Positions 33,207 through 41,024 of a stretch of 64,000 bases of DNA are shown in pieces (positions within the stretch are counted from its first letter, which is position 1; every line of letters begins with the position of its first letter). The notes below the pieces were generated by a model. That model worked only from the letters and a program-made list of their open reading frames with translations, made no database searches and was not told the DNA's origin. This stretch comes from Paramylibacter ulvae. Its GTDB lineage: Bacteria > Pseudomonadota > Alphaproteobacteria > Rhodobacterales > Rhodobacteraceae. The stretch is taken from assembly GCF_014652655.1 (NCBI RefSeq), contig NZ_BMZF01000010.1, positions 1 to 64,000 on the forward strand, written 5' to 3'. The position numbers and the translations under genes were made by a program.

Positions 33207-33959
33207 ATGACAGGTGAATTGGCGATTGATCGCGGTGTTTTACGGATCAGCGGCGGGGATGCGTACAAGTTTTTGCAAGACACGATCAGCAATGACATGG
33301 GCGGAACCAAAACGGGTTTGGTGTACAGTGCGATCCTGACACCACAGGGGAAATACCTGTTTGATTTCTTTGTTGGGGCGGACGGTGATGATTATTTGAT
33401 TGATATCGCCGTTGATCGCGCACCTGCGTTGGCCAAACGCCTGAGCATGTATAAATTGCGCGCGGATGTTCAGATCGAAGCCACTGAAATGTTTGTTAAT
33501 CGCGGGCTGGGTGACATGCCCTCAGGCGCACATCTCGATCCGCGTCACACGGATCTAGGCTGGCGCAATTACAGCCCGAAAAAGGGTGGTGAACCAAAAA
33601 TTGATTGGACAGCCATTCGTGTGAAACACTGTATCCCAGAGACGAATATCGAGCTGGTCGCGGATGATACCTATATCCTAGAGGCAGGATTTGAACGGCT
33701 TCACGGTGTGGATTTTCGTAAAGGCTGTTATGTTGGGCAAGAAGTCACGGCGCGGATGAAACATAAAACCGAGCTTCGTAAAGGGTTCAAAACCGTTGCA
33801 ATTGATGGCGCCGTTCCGATTGGCAGCACGATTACCCGTGATGGTAAATCCATCGGACAGGTGTTTAGCCAATCAAACGGTCAAGCGATTGCATACCTGC
33901 GCTTTGATCGCGCAGGTGATGGGATGAAATCCGAAGATGTTACCGTCAGTTTAGTGTAA
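33207..33959 (+). CDS. ygfZ: Folate-binding Fe-S cluster maintenance protein
   Basis: 250 residues. GcvT-like fold with the YgfZ signature KGCYVGQEVTARMKHKTELRKG (near 170-191), including the conserved Cys. Early part: VLRISGGDAYKFLQDTISNDM and YSAILTPQGKYLFDFFV. YgfZ proteins support Fe-S enzymes, using folate, in the cytosol. The start ATG 33207 is preceded only by a weak Shine-Dalgarno. Confidence 0.92.
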   Translation: MTGELAIDRGVLRISGGDAYKFLQDTISNDMGGTKTGLVYSAILTPQGKYLFDFFVGADGDDYLIDIAVDRAPALAKRLSMYKLRADVQIEATEMFVNRGLGDMPSGAHLDPRHTDLGWRNYSPKKGGEPKIDWTAIRVKHCIPETNIELVADDTYILEAGFERLHGVDFRKGCYVGQEVTARMKHKTELRKGFKTVAIDGAVPIGSTITRDGKSIGQVFSQSNGQAIAYLRFDRAGDGMKSEDVTVSLV

Positions 33960-33960
33960 T

Positions 33961-34752
33961 TTACGCGCTACGTAGCGTTTTTGCGAAACGATCGAACACT
34001 TCGTTATTGGCGGCGATGATGCTGCCCGTTTCTAACGGATCGGAATTCAATTTGATTCCTTGGGACAAACCGCCAGCCTCTTTAACGATCAACGCACCAG
34101 CAGCGATATTCCAGATGTCCAATTTGCGATCCCAACAGGCATCGTAACGACCTGCGGCAACATAAGCGAGGTTCAATGATGAACAGCCCCAGTTGCGCAC
34201 ACCCGTAACTGCGGGTGCGATATGTGCGATGTCTTTCAACGCTGTTGGCAGGCCAGATTTGCTGCCAGATGGCAATGTGGTGCCAACGATCAAACGATCC
34301 AAATCACGACGACCAGATACGCGGATACGTTGGTCGTTTAACCATGAACCGTTGCCTTTTTCGGCCACGAACAATTCTTCGTCGATAGGATTGAAAACCA
34401 AACCTGCAACGATTTCGCCTTTGTATTCCAAAGCGATGGACAATGCCCAATGGGGCAGGCCGTGCACGAAATTTTCGGCACCTTCCAGTGGGGCAACAAT
34501 CCAGCGGCGTGTTGGGTCTGCGCCTGCAACCTCGCCAGCGCGTTCAGATGTCCAACCATAGTTGGCGCGCGCTTCTTCTAAATCTTCGCGCAAAAATTCT
34601 TCGGCGCGGATATCCGCACGGTTCACAAATTCGCCTGTTCCCTTGGTGGAAACTTGCAATTTATCGACTTCGCCAAAATCGCGCATCAACATGCGCCCCG
34701 CGCGACGCGCAGCCTTGATCATAACGTTAATATTTGCAGACCATTGTGCCAT
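33961..34752 (-). CDS. Inositol-monophosphatase-family protein with eroded metal ligands
   Basis: 263 residues from ATG 34752. The fold is clear (INVMIKAARRAGRMLMRDFG at the start, GLPHWALSIALEYKGEIVAGLVFNP in the core). The usual metal motif WIVDPLDGT reads WIVAPLEGA, and the C-terminal WDxAAG reads WNIAAG, so three ligands are altered: Asp to Ala, Asp to Glu, Asp to Asn. The Glu of the GEE-type box survives in TSERAGE. Activity is doubtful; a regulatory role, as described for SuhB outside catalysis, is inference. Confidence 0.85.
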   Translation of the reverse strand: MAQWSANINVMIKAARRAGRMLMRDFGEVDKLQVSTKGTGEFVNRADIRAEEFLREDLEEARANYGWTSERAGEVAGADPTRRWIVAPLEGAENFVHGLPHWALSIALEYKGEIVAGLVFNPIDEELFVAEKGNGSWLNDQRIRVSGRRDLDRLIVGTTLPSGSKSGLPTALKDIAHIAPAVTGVRNWGCSSLNLAYVAAGRYDACWDRKLDIWNIAAGALIVKEAGGLSQGIKLNSDPLETGSIIAANNEVFDRFAKTLRSA

Positions 34753-34911
34753 TGGAATACCTGTAGATGTTCGGGTTCCGCGCTCTATAGGGCGGTTGGG
34801 TTGTTGATGTAAAGGGATTGATGTGTAATCTGTTGCCAATTCGTGCCAAGCGCGCAGATTTTTTTAAATTTAACCCGCATGGCTTCGTCATTTGCGCCCA
34901 AAGGATAACGT

Positions 34912-35448
34912 TTGCCAAAATTTCAAATTGCACCACGCCTAGAAACCGAACGATTGGTTTTACGGGCTCATATCAAGGATGATTTAGATGCCAGTTTGAA
35001 TATGTGGCGTGATGAACTGGTTTATCGACACATCTCGGGGCAGGCGGCAACAACCGAAACCGCATGGCAACGTTTGTTGCGCTTTTCGGGGCATTGGGTG
35101 TTGATGGGGTACGGTTACTGGTTGGTTGAAACCCACGCGGGCGAATTTATCGGCGAAGTTGGTTTTGCCGATTATAAACGTGACATGACACCACCGCTTG
35201 GTCATCGACCGGAGGCGGGTTGGGTTTTGTCACCATCCGCACATGGTAAAGGTTACGCCAGCGAAGCAATGTTTGCAGCACTGCAATGGCTTGATCAAAT
35301 GGTATCGGATCCAAGCTCGGTCTGTATTATCGCCCCCGAAAATCAGACATCCGTCCGGTTGGCAGAAAAACTTGGCTATTCCAAAGACGGCATTGGTCAA
35401 TATGCTGGCGAGGATACTCTTATCCTGTCGCGCCCGCGGTTTGGCTAA
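34912..35448 (+). CDS. GNAT N-acetyltransferase (RimJ/RimL-like)
   Basis: 178 residues from TTG 34912, with AAAGGA about six bases upstream. It opens IAPRLETERLVLRAHIKDDL and has the acetyl-CoA binding region GWVLSPSAHGKGYASEAMFAALQWL (near 101-126), then ENQTSVRLAEKLGY. These fit the Acetyltransf_3 group that acetylates ribosomal protein N-termini, small metabolites or antibiotics. The end overlaps the convergent NYN gene by 4 bp. Confidence 0.9.
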   Translation: MPKFQIAPRLETERLVLRAHIKDDLDASLNMWRDELVYRHISGQAATTETAWQRLLRFSGHWVLMGYGYWLVETHAGEFIGEVGFADYKRDMTPPLGHRPEAGWVLSPSAHGKGYASEAMFAALQWLDQMVSDPSSVCIIAPENQTSVRLAEKLGYSKDGIGQYAGEDTLILSRPRFG

Positions 35449-36233
35449 ACCAGCTCAACCTTCATATTGAAACGCGGAATTAGAAGGTGGTTTTGCACCA
35501 CATCAAATTTCGCCAAGCGTTTTTTATGCTTAACCCATGGAAAATCTTGGGCGAATTCCGAAAAGCGGTCGTTGGTAATCACCACGCCATTAGGTTTATC
35601 CGCAAACGGAAGAATAAAGTGATCGGCCTGACTACCACCTGGAACAATTGTGATGTCGGTGGTTGGGATGCCAAATGCCTCTGCTATTTGGTTGTGATGG
35701 TTGCCGTTGCCAGAAAATACGATGCCCGATTCCTCCATCACATAATAAATATTGGCATCAAAAAACACGTGCACCTCGTGCCCCATTTCCAAAAGCGTTA
35801 CCACCATCATATGCATGACCAATAAATTGGGGTCGCGACGCAAAAACACATTGCTGCCGTCAATCGCGATGGATTTGAATTTGGATGATTTTGCTTTTTT
35901 GTGCGCCGTAGCCGTTTTTGAAGCTGAACTCGGCGATGTTTCAGGAGGATCAACCGCAATAGGTGCGGGGGGCGGTATGATGATCGAAGATTTGGACGCC
36001 GTTTCAACAGTTTTATGAAAAAACTGATTGGTGAAAAGCTGTGCTGCATTTCGCCCCATGAACCCAGCGATGCCAAAACCAACACCAGCCTCGATCATCA
36101 TCGAAACAGCACTGTCGGCTTGTAATGCCGCATAAACTTTGCTGATCGCGAAAACGAGTGCGCCAAAAGACACGCCCGCGCAGAAAGCAAATGCCAACCA
36201 TCGAAAGATTGCACCAAAAAATGATTTTATCAT
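35445..36233 (-). CDS. Membrane-anchored NYN/PIN-like ribonuclease
   Basis: 262 residues from ATG 36233. Two hydrophobic segments lie near 8-32 and 41-60, followed by a Pro/Ser-rich linker (IIPPPAPIAVDPPETSPSSAS). The C-terminal domain is NYN/Zc3h12a-like: FKSIAIDGSNVFL, VHVFFDANI, GSQADHFI and VVITNDRFSEF supply the Asp residues of the PIN active site. Regnase-type NYN domains cleave RNA. Membrane anchoring of such a domain is less usual; cytosolic orientation is inferred. Confidence 0.8.
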   Translation of the reverse strand: MIKSFFGAIFRWLAFAFCAGVSFGALVFAISKVYAALQADSAVSMMIEAGVGFGIAGFMGRNAAQLFTNQFFHKTVETASKSSIIIPPPAPIAVDPPETSPSSASKTATAHKKAKSSKFKSIAIDGSNVFLRRDPNLLVMHMMVVTLLEMGHEVHVFFDANIYYVMEESGIVFSGNGNHHNQIAEAFGIPTTDITIVPGGSQADHFILPFADKPNGVVITNDRFSEFAQDFPWVKHKKRLAKFDVVQNHLLIPRFNMKVELV

Positions 36234-36253
36234 GTTGGAAACCACTTAAGTAT

Positions 36254-37144
36254 TTATGCTGTTCGTGCCTTTGTAAAACCAACAAAATCTTTCATAAAGG
36301 CCGCATCGGTTTCGTTTTTACGCACTGCGGCATAAAGGCCACGCGTGATGCCAGTTTCGGTCAAACGCTTGGTCACAAAATCATGCCCGTATTTTTGATC
36401 GGCCACCACCCAATCAGGCAAAACTGAAACACCGCGCCCCGATGCGACCAACAACACGATTACGGCGGTTAATTCCGCCTGTCGGATGGCAGCGGGTTCA
36501 ATGCGAGCGGGCATCAACAGTTGCGAAAACACATCCAGACGGGTTTTATCTACGGGATAGGTGATCAAGGTTTGATCGCGAAAATCCTCTGCTGTTATAA
36601 ATTCTTTGTCGGCCAACGGGTGGTTGGATGCGCAAACGAATGTCGGCTCGTAATCAAACAGGTGGATGAATTCGATGCCGTCCCAATCTTCTGGATCTGA
36701 CGAAATCACCACATCCACCTCTTCGCGTTGCAACGCGGGCAGGGCGTCAAAACTTAACCCCGGGCGGATATCAACGTCAATTTTCCCCCAATTTTTGCGA
36801 AAATCTTCCAGTACGGGGAACAGCCATTCAAAACAGGCGTGACATTCAATCGCGATATGCATCCGTCCATTGGTGCCATCATGAAGCCCTGCAAAATCTT
36901 TTTCCAGCTCTGCCACTTTGGGCAATATCTGATCGGCCAAGATCAACAATTTATGCCCCGCTTTGGACAGCTTTAGTGGTTTGGAGCGGCGCAAAAACAA
37001 ATCCATGCCAACCTGTTCTTCTAGACCTTTCACCTGATGGGACAGGGCGGATTGGGTAATGTTCAACACATCGGCGGCGCGCGCGAGCCCGCCTTGTTCA
37101 TGGATTGCTTTGATTGTGCGCAGGTGGCGAAATTCGATATACAT
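36254..37144 (-). CDS. metR: LysR-type regulator, MetR-like
   Basis: 296 residues. HTH: FRHLRTIKAIHEQGGLARAADVLNITQSALSHQVKGLEEQVG. The effector domain (residues 90-295) follows the LysR pattern. The divergent neighbour is metF, and a TGAA-N5-TTCA box lies between them, the known MetR consensus. MetR proteins sense homocysteine and activate methionine genes. Assignment rests on context and motif. Confidence 0.85.
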   Translation of the reverse strand: MYIEFRHLRTIKAIHEQGGLARAADVLNITQSALSHQVKGLEEQVGMDLFLRRSKPLKLSKAGHKLLILADQILPKVAELEKDFAGLHDGTNGRMHIAIECHACFEWLFPVLEDFRKNWGKIDVDIRPGLSFDALPALQREEVDVVISSDPEDWDGIEFIHLFDYEPTFVCASNHPLADKEFITAEDFRDQTLITYPVDKTRLDVFSQLLMPARIEPAAIRQAELTAVIVLLVASGRGVSVLPDWVVADQKYGHDFVTKRLTETGITRGLYAAVRKNETDAAFMKDFVGFTKARTA

Positions 37145-37183
37145 TCTTAATTCCCGATATTTTCATATTAAATATTAGAAATA

Positions 37184-37196
37184 TGAATTTGATTCA
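37184..37196. promoter_or_regulatory. MetR-type box
   Basis: TGAA-TTTGA-TTCA matches the known MetR recognition pattern TGAA-N5-TTCA. It lies 52 bp upstream of metF and 40 bp from the regulator start. An outer inverted repeat TTCATAT/ATATGAA (37162-37168, 37181-37187) overlaps it. Confidence 0.75.
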
Positions 37197-37247
37197 ATAT
37201 CGTTTTTTGACGACAACAGGGCATCGAAACAAAACTGGACGAATCCA

Positions 37248-38129
37248 ATGCATATCTCTGACCCAAAATTTGGCCTCTCATTTGAACTGTTCCCACCACG
37301 TTCGCTGGAAGCAAGTTTCAAGATGTGGTCAACGCTAGAGGGTTTGGTCGGCTTGGACCCAAGCTTTGTTTCCGTCACATATGGTGCGGGTGGCACAACG
37401 CGTGATCTGTCAAAATCCGCCGTTGGTGTGATTGCTGACCATTACGGTTTGGATGTCGCGGGGCATTTAACATGTGTGGGTGCAACGCGCTCCGAAACAT
37501 TGCAAGTGGCACAAGATTACGCCGCTGCTGGTGCAAAAGAGATCGTCGCATTGCGCGGTGATGCACCAAACGGAGCCACCAATTTTGAAGCACATCCAGA
37601 CGGGTTTAGCGGTAGTATCGAATTGATCGAGGCATTGGCCGCACAAAACCAATTCAATATCCGCGTTGCCGCATATCCACATGTGCACCCTGACAGTACC
37701 AATGCCGATCATGACATCGTGATGCTACATTCTAAATTTAATGCTGGTGCTGACAGCGCGATTACACAGTTTTTCTTTGAGGCAGAAGATTTCCTACGTT
37801 TCCGTGATCGCGCCGAAAAAGCAGGGATCAAAAACAAAATTGTGCCCGGTATCTTGCCCGTTGAAAACTGGGCCAAGACCAAGGTTTTTTCACAACGTTG
37901 TGGTGCGCAAACGCCAGATTGGCTGGACAAGGCATTTTCCAATACGATGAACAAGGCGGAACATGATTTGTTATCAACTGCTGTGTGCACAGAGCTTTGT
38001 GATGATCTGATCAATGAGGGCGTTGAAGATTTGCATTTTTACACCCTAAACGATGCACGCCTGACCAGCGATGTGTGTCGCGCATTGGGGCGTAGCGTTA
38101 CACCTCCCGCGGCGGCCAAAGTTGCCTAA
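37248..38129 (+). CDS. metF: 5,10-methylenetetrahydrofolate reductase
   Basis: 293 residues, the standard bacterial length. Signatures: FGLSFELFPPRSLEA, SVTYGAGGTTRDL, HLTCVGATRSETL and ALRGDAPNG; Glu in FELFPP is the catalytic general acid. It makes 5-methyl-THF for methionine synthesis, with FAD. Control by the divergent MetR-like protein is likely through the box at 37184. Confidence 0.96.
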   Translation: MHISDPKFGLSFELFPPRSLEASFKMWSTLEGLVGLDPSFVSVTYGAGGTTRDLSKSAVGVIADHYGLDVAGHLTCVGATRSETLQVAQDYAAAGAKEIVALRGDAPNGATNFEAHPDGFSGSIELIEALAAQNQFNIRVAAYPHVHPDSTNADHDIVMLHSKFNAGADSAITQFFFEAEDFLRFRDRAEKAGIKNKIVPGILPVENWAKTKVFSQRCGAQTPDWLDKAFSNTMNKAEHDLLSTAVCTELCDDLINEGVEDLHFYTLNDARLTSDVCRALGRSVTPPAAAKVA

Positions 38130-38158
38130 GCCACTGGTCAAATAAAATTCACCCCCCT

Positions 38159-38187
38159 AACGTGGCCCCGAGAAAAGGAGCCACGTT
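38159..38187 (+). promoter_or_regulatory. Hairpin enclosing the Shine-Dalgarno of the thioesterase gene
   Basis: AACGTGGC (38159-38166) and GCCACGTT (38180-38187) form a perfect 8-bp stem with a 13-nt loop containing AAAAGGA; the last G of AAGGAG lies in the stem. The ATG follows at 38189. It could restrain translation or act as a thermometer. Confidence 0.55.
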
Positions 38188-38188
38188 A

Positions 38189-38668
38189 ATGTTTTTTGCA
38201 AAATCCCCCGAAGAATTACCAAGCTTTGAAGAATTGCTCGCGCGTTCTGGTTTGGAATTTATGACTGATATGTTGAACGGCGTTTTGTCAGGGCCACCCA
38301 TTGCGGAGCTGTTGAATTTCCGCCTCCATGCGGTGGAAAAGGGATCGGTCACATTCGCAGGTGCGCCAAAATTTGATGCAAGTAATCCAATGGGTACCGT
38401 TCATGGCGGTTGGTATGGCACGGTGCTAGACAGCGCGATGGCCTGTTCGGTTATGACCATGTTGCCCCAAGGTTCGATTTATACCACCGCCGAATTCAAG
38501 GTGAACATCATTCGCGGCATTGCGCTGGATCAAGACGTGTTGATTAAAGGCGTGGTCGATCATTGTGGGCGCACCACGGGCGTGGCCACAGCGCAAATCG
38601 TGGGCCGTGATGATGGCAAGCTATATGCCACGGGTTCCACCACATGCGTGATCATGCGCCCGAAATAA
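38189..38668 (+). CDS. PaaI-type hotdog thioesterase
   Basis: 159 residues from ATG 38189 (AAGGAG eight bases upstream). Hotdog-fold markers: FDASNPMGTVHGGWYGTVLDSAMACSV (near 66-92), the HGG-type segment of PaaI thioesterases, then AEFKVNIIRGI and the C-terminal GRTTGVATAQIVG. It likely hydrolyses acyl- or aryl-CoA esters in the cytosol. The substrate is unknown. Confidence 0.9.
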   Translation: MFFAKSPEELPSFEELLARSGLEFMTDMLNGVLSGPPIAELLNFRLHAVEKGSVTFAGAPKFDASNPMGTVHGGWYGTVLDSAMACSVMTMLPQGSIYTTAEFKVNIIRGIALDQDVLIKGVVDHCGRTTGVATAQIVGRDDGKLYATGSTTCVIMRPK

Positions 38669-38692
38669 CCCGTTCGATTCGCCAATAACCAA

Positions 38693-38719
38693 AAGACCCC
38701 GCAAATTTTGCGAGGTCTT
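38693..38719 (-). terminator. Terminator of efp (possibly bidirectional)
   Basis: On the minus strand AAGACCTCGCAAAA pairs with TTTGCGGGGTCTT and is followed by TTTGG. The stem also lies 25 bp after the thioesterase stop on the plus strand. Confidence 0.6.
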
Positions 38720-38796
38720 GGGGATTTCTGTGTATCAGTAAGAGGTCGTATTATCAGGGTCGTAACGTAACTTTTTACATCAACGTAAATGTGGCG

Positions 38797-39360
38797 TTAC
38801 GCGCGTTCGGAATATTCCATGGTTTCTGTGTGTACGACCACGGCCTGACCCACGTCGATAAACGGCGGAATCATGATGCGAATGCCATTATCCAAAATGG
38901 CAGGCTTAAAGCTGTTCGCGGCTGTTTGGCCTTTTACTGCTGGTTCTGTTTCTTCGATCACACAGGTTACCTTGGCAGGCAGGCTTGCGTTCAATGCTTC
39001 GCTTTCGTGGTATTCAATCTGGATGGTCATACCGTCTTGCAAAAACGGGCGGCGCTCGCCCAAAATATCCGCAGGCAATTCGATTTGTTCATAAGTTTCT
39101 GTGTCCATAAACACCAGCATACCATCGTTTTCGTACAAAAATTGCTGATCTTTTTGATCAAGGCGAATTTTTTCCACTTTGTCGGCAGAACGAAAACGTT
39201 CGTTCAATTTTGATCCATTGCGCAGGTTTTTCATTTCAACCTGTGCGAATGCGCCACCCTTACCAGGTTTAACATGGTCCACTTTGACGGCGACCCACAA
39301 TCCGTTGTTATGCTCCAAAACATATCCTGGTCGAATTTCGTTACCGTTGATCTTTGCCAT
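38797..39360 (-). CDS. efp: Elongation factor P
   Basis: 187 residues, full length. Domain I starts [19 protein letters not shown] and includes the modification loop [13 protein letters not shown], with Lys34 at the loop tip. Domains II and III follow, ending in the conserved basic-acidic region ([24 protein letters not shown]). It relieves ribosome stalling at polyproline stretches. Confidence 0.97.
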   Translation of the reverse strand: MAKINGNEIRPGYVLEHNNGLWVAVKVDHVKPGKGGAFAQVEMKNLRNGSKLNERFRSADKVEKIRLDQKDQQFLYENDGMLVFMDTETYEQIELPADILGERRPFLQDGMTIQIEYHESEALNASLPAKVTCVIEETEPAVKGQTAANSFKPAILDNGIRIMIPPFIDVGQAVVVHTETMEYSERA

Positions 39361-39571
39361 GCTAATAATGCCTTTACTGGGTTGAAGAATAATTTTGCAT
39401 TCCTATATCTTTTGGACTTGGTTGTGACAAGTCACCAGCGAAAGAGGGTTACTTTTTGATAGTTATGCGCTATACGCATGGCTTCCATGATCAAACTGGG
39501 CTACCGAATCGTTACAAAATAGTCATATTGCCAAGACTTACCGAAATTAAAAATGTAAAGAGGACTTCGAG

Positions 39572-39886
39572 TTGTTCGACTACGTTGATGACACAGCATA
39601 CACAAACGACCAGGGTAAACGTTCTCAGAAATTGTTTGCCGCAGTCGTGTTGGCCGCATTGGATGATGCGATTGCCGACGATAAAAAATATGGCAACGGC
39701 GTTGAATCAATCGCGCGCTGGGCACGTTCACGTGACGGGCGCGAAGTATTGATGTGCGCGGGCATTGAGCCAACTGAACGCTGTGTAAACGGCATGATGC
39801 AGTTTGTTGAAAAAGGTGTTCGTACATCTGTTGCCTTGTCACGCGAAGAAAGTGACCGCCAAGCTGCCGCGAAAGAGGCCGCTTAA
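39572..39886 (+). CDS. DUF6280-type conserved protein
   Basis: 104 residues from TTG 39572, with AAAGAGGAC about six bases upstream. It reads FDYVDDTAYTNDQGKRSQKLFAAVVLAALDDAIADDKKYG, then GVESIARWARSRDGREVL. The conserved small protein is widespread in Rhodobacterales, with unknown function; I place it in DUF6280 from memory of the sequence pattern. The C-terminus is charged (SREESDRQAAAKEAA). It ends before a strong terminator. Confidence 0.75.
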   Translation: MFDYVDDTAYTNDQGKRSQKLFAAVVLAALDDAIADDKKYGNGVESIARWARSRDGREVLMCAGIEPTERCVNGMMQFVEKGVRTSVALSREESDRQAAAKEAA

Positions 39887-39910
39887 ACCAACCTTAAAAT
39901 TTGGTTCAAC

Positions 39911-39940
39911 AAACGCCGCCATTGTGCGGCGTTTTGTGTT
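39911..39940 (+). terminator. Rho-independent terminator after DUF6280 gene
   Basis: AAACGCCGC/GCGGCGTTT forms a 9-bp stem with a 6-nt loop (CATTGT), followed by a T-rich tail. Confidence 0.85.
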
Positions 39941-40043
39941 TTTGCACAGAGTTTGCGCAAAAATTATATGCTCGCGCCCTTGATTAAAAACATGTTTTTG
40001 CGCAAGTTCGCATTTGATTATTCCTCCAGCGGTGCCTTGCCCA

Positions 40044-41024
40044 ATGACAAAACAAAAATCCAACGGCAAAGCAGCCATGCTCGCGCTCTGCGCATTCGCT
40101 ATTTTTGCAACCCATGACGTGATTGTTAAAGTGCTTGGCGCGCATTACGCTCCGTTCCAAGTTTCGTTTTTCAACGTCTTGTTTGGCTTTCCACTCGTTA
40201 CTTTAATGCTCATGCGCGATGCCAATCCGGGGACGTTGCTGCCGGTGCATCCATGGTGGACTGCGCTGCGCACATTGGCTGCGGTGATGGGGGGGATCGG
40301 GGCATTTTTTGCCTTTGCGTTGTTACCACTTGCGCAGGCCTATGCGATTTTGTTTTCCATGCCGTTGATTATCACGGTGCTGTCCATCCCTGTCTTGGGC
40401 GAGGCTGTGGGCATTCGTCGTTGGATGGCGGTTCTGGTCGGGCTTTGCGGTGTGTTGATCGTCCTGCGCCCAGGTGATGTTTCGCTTGAACTGGGTCATT
40501 TGGCGGCATTGGTTGCGGCCGTGGGTGGTGCGACCGCATCCATTATCGTGCGCAAAATCGGACAAGAGGAACGCGTTGTCGTTCTTTTGCTTTATCCCAT
40601 GATTGCCACCTTTGTTTTAATGGCGATATTGATGCCATTTTATTACAAACCCATGCCGATTGAACATCTGGGGCTGCAATTTTTGGTGGCTTTGCTGGGT
40701 ACGGTTGCAACGATGTTTATGATTGCCGCTTATCGCACGGGCGAGGCGGTGATCGTTGCACCCATGCAATATTCGCAAATCATTTGGGCGACGATTTTTG
40801 GCTATGTCCTGTTTAACGAGGTGTTGGACATGCCAACAATCATTGGTGCGGCGGTGATCATCGCCAGTGGTCTTTATATCGTATTGCGCGAATCCACGTC
40901 TGGTTCGAAAAACACACCTGTGTTGCGCACGCGCTCACGTTTTGAAATGGGTGCTAATCTGCGCGTCAGCCAAATTTTGCGCCGTGATAAAAACAAAGAA
41001 ACCGAGGATAAAACCACCCCCTAG
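40044..41024 (+). CDS. DMT-superfamily transporter (EamA type)
   Basis: 326 residues from ATG 40044; an in-frame TTG at 40014 is possible. Ten membrane segments in two EamA repeats: the first ends near ILFSMPLIITVLSIPVLGE, the second near VAPMQYSQIIWATIFGYVLFNEVLDMP. It probably exports a metabolite or amino acid. The substrate is unknown. It converges with hrpB (4-bp overlap). Confidence 0.9.
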   Translation: MTKQKSNGKAAMLALCAFAIFATHDVIVKVLGAHYAPFQVSFFNVLFGFPLVTLMLMRDANPGTLLPVHPWWTALRTLAAVMGGIGAFFAFALLPLAQAYAILFSMPLIITVLSIPVLGEAVGIRRWMAVLVGLCGVLIVLRPGDVSLELGHLAALVAAVGGATASIIVRKIGQEERVVVLLLYPMIATFVLMAILMPFYYKPMPIEHLGLQFLVALLGTVATMFMIAAYRTGEAVIVAPMQYSQIIWATIFGYVLFNEVLDMPTIIGAAVIIASGLYIVLRESTSGSKNTPVLRTRSRFEMGANLRVSQILRRDKNKETEDKTTP

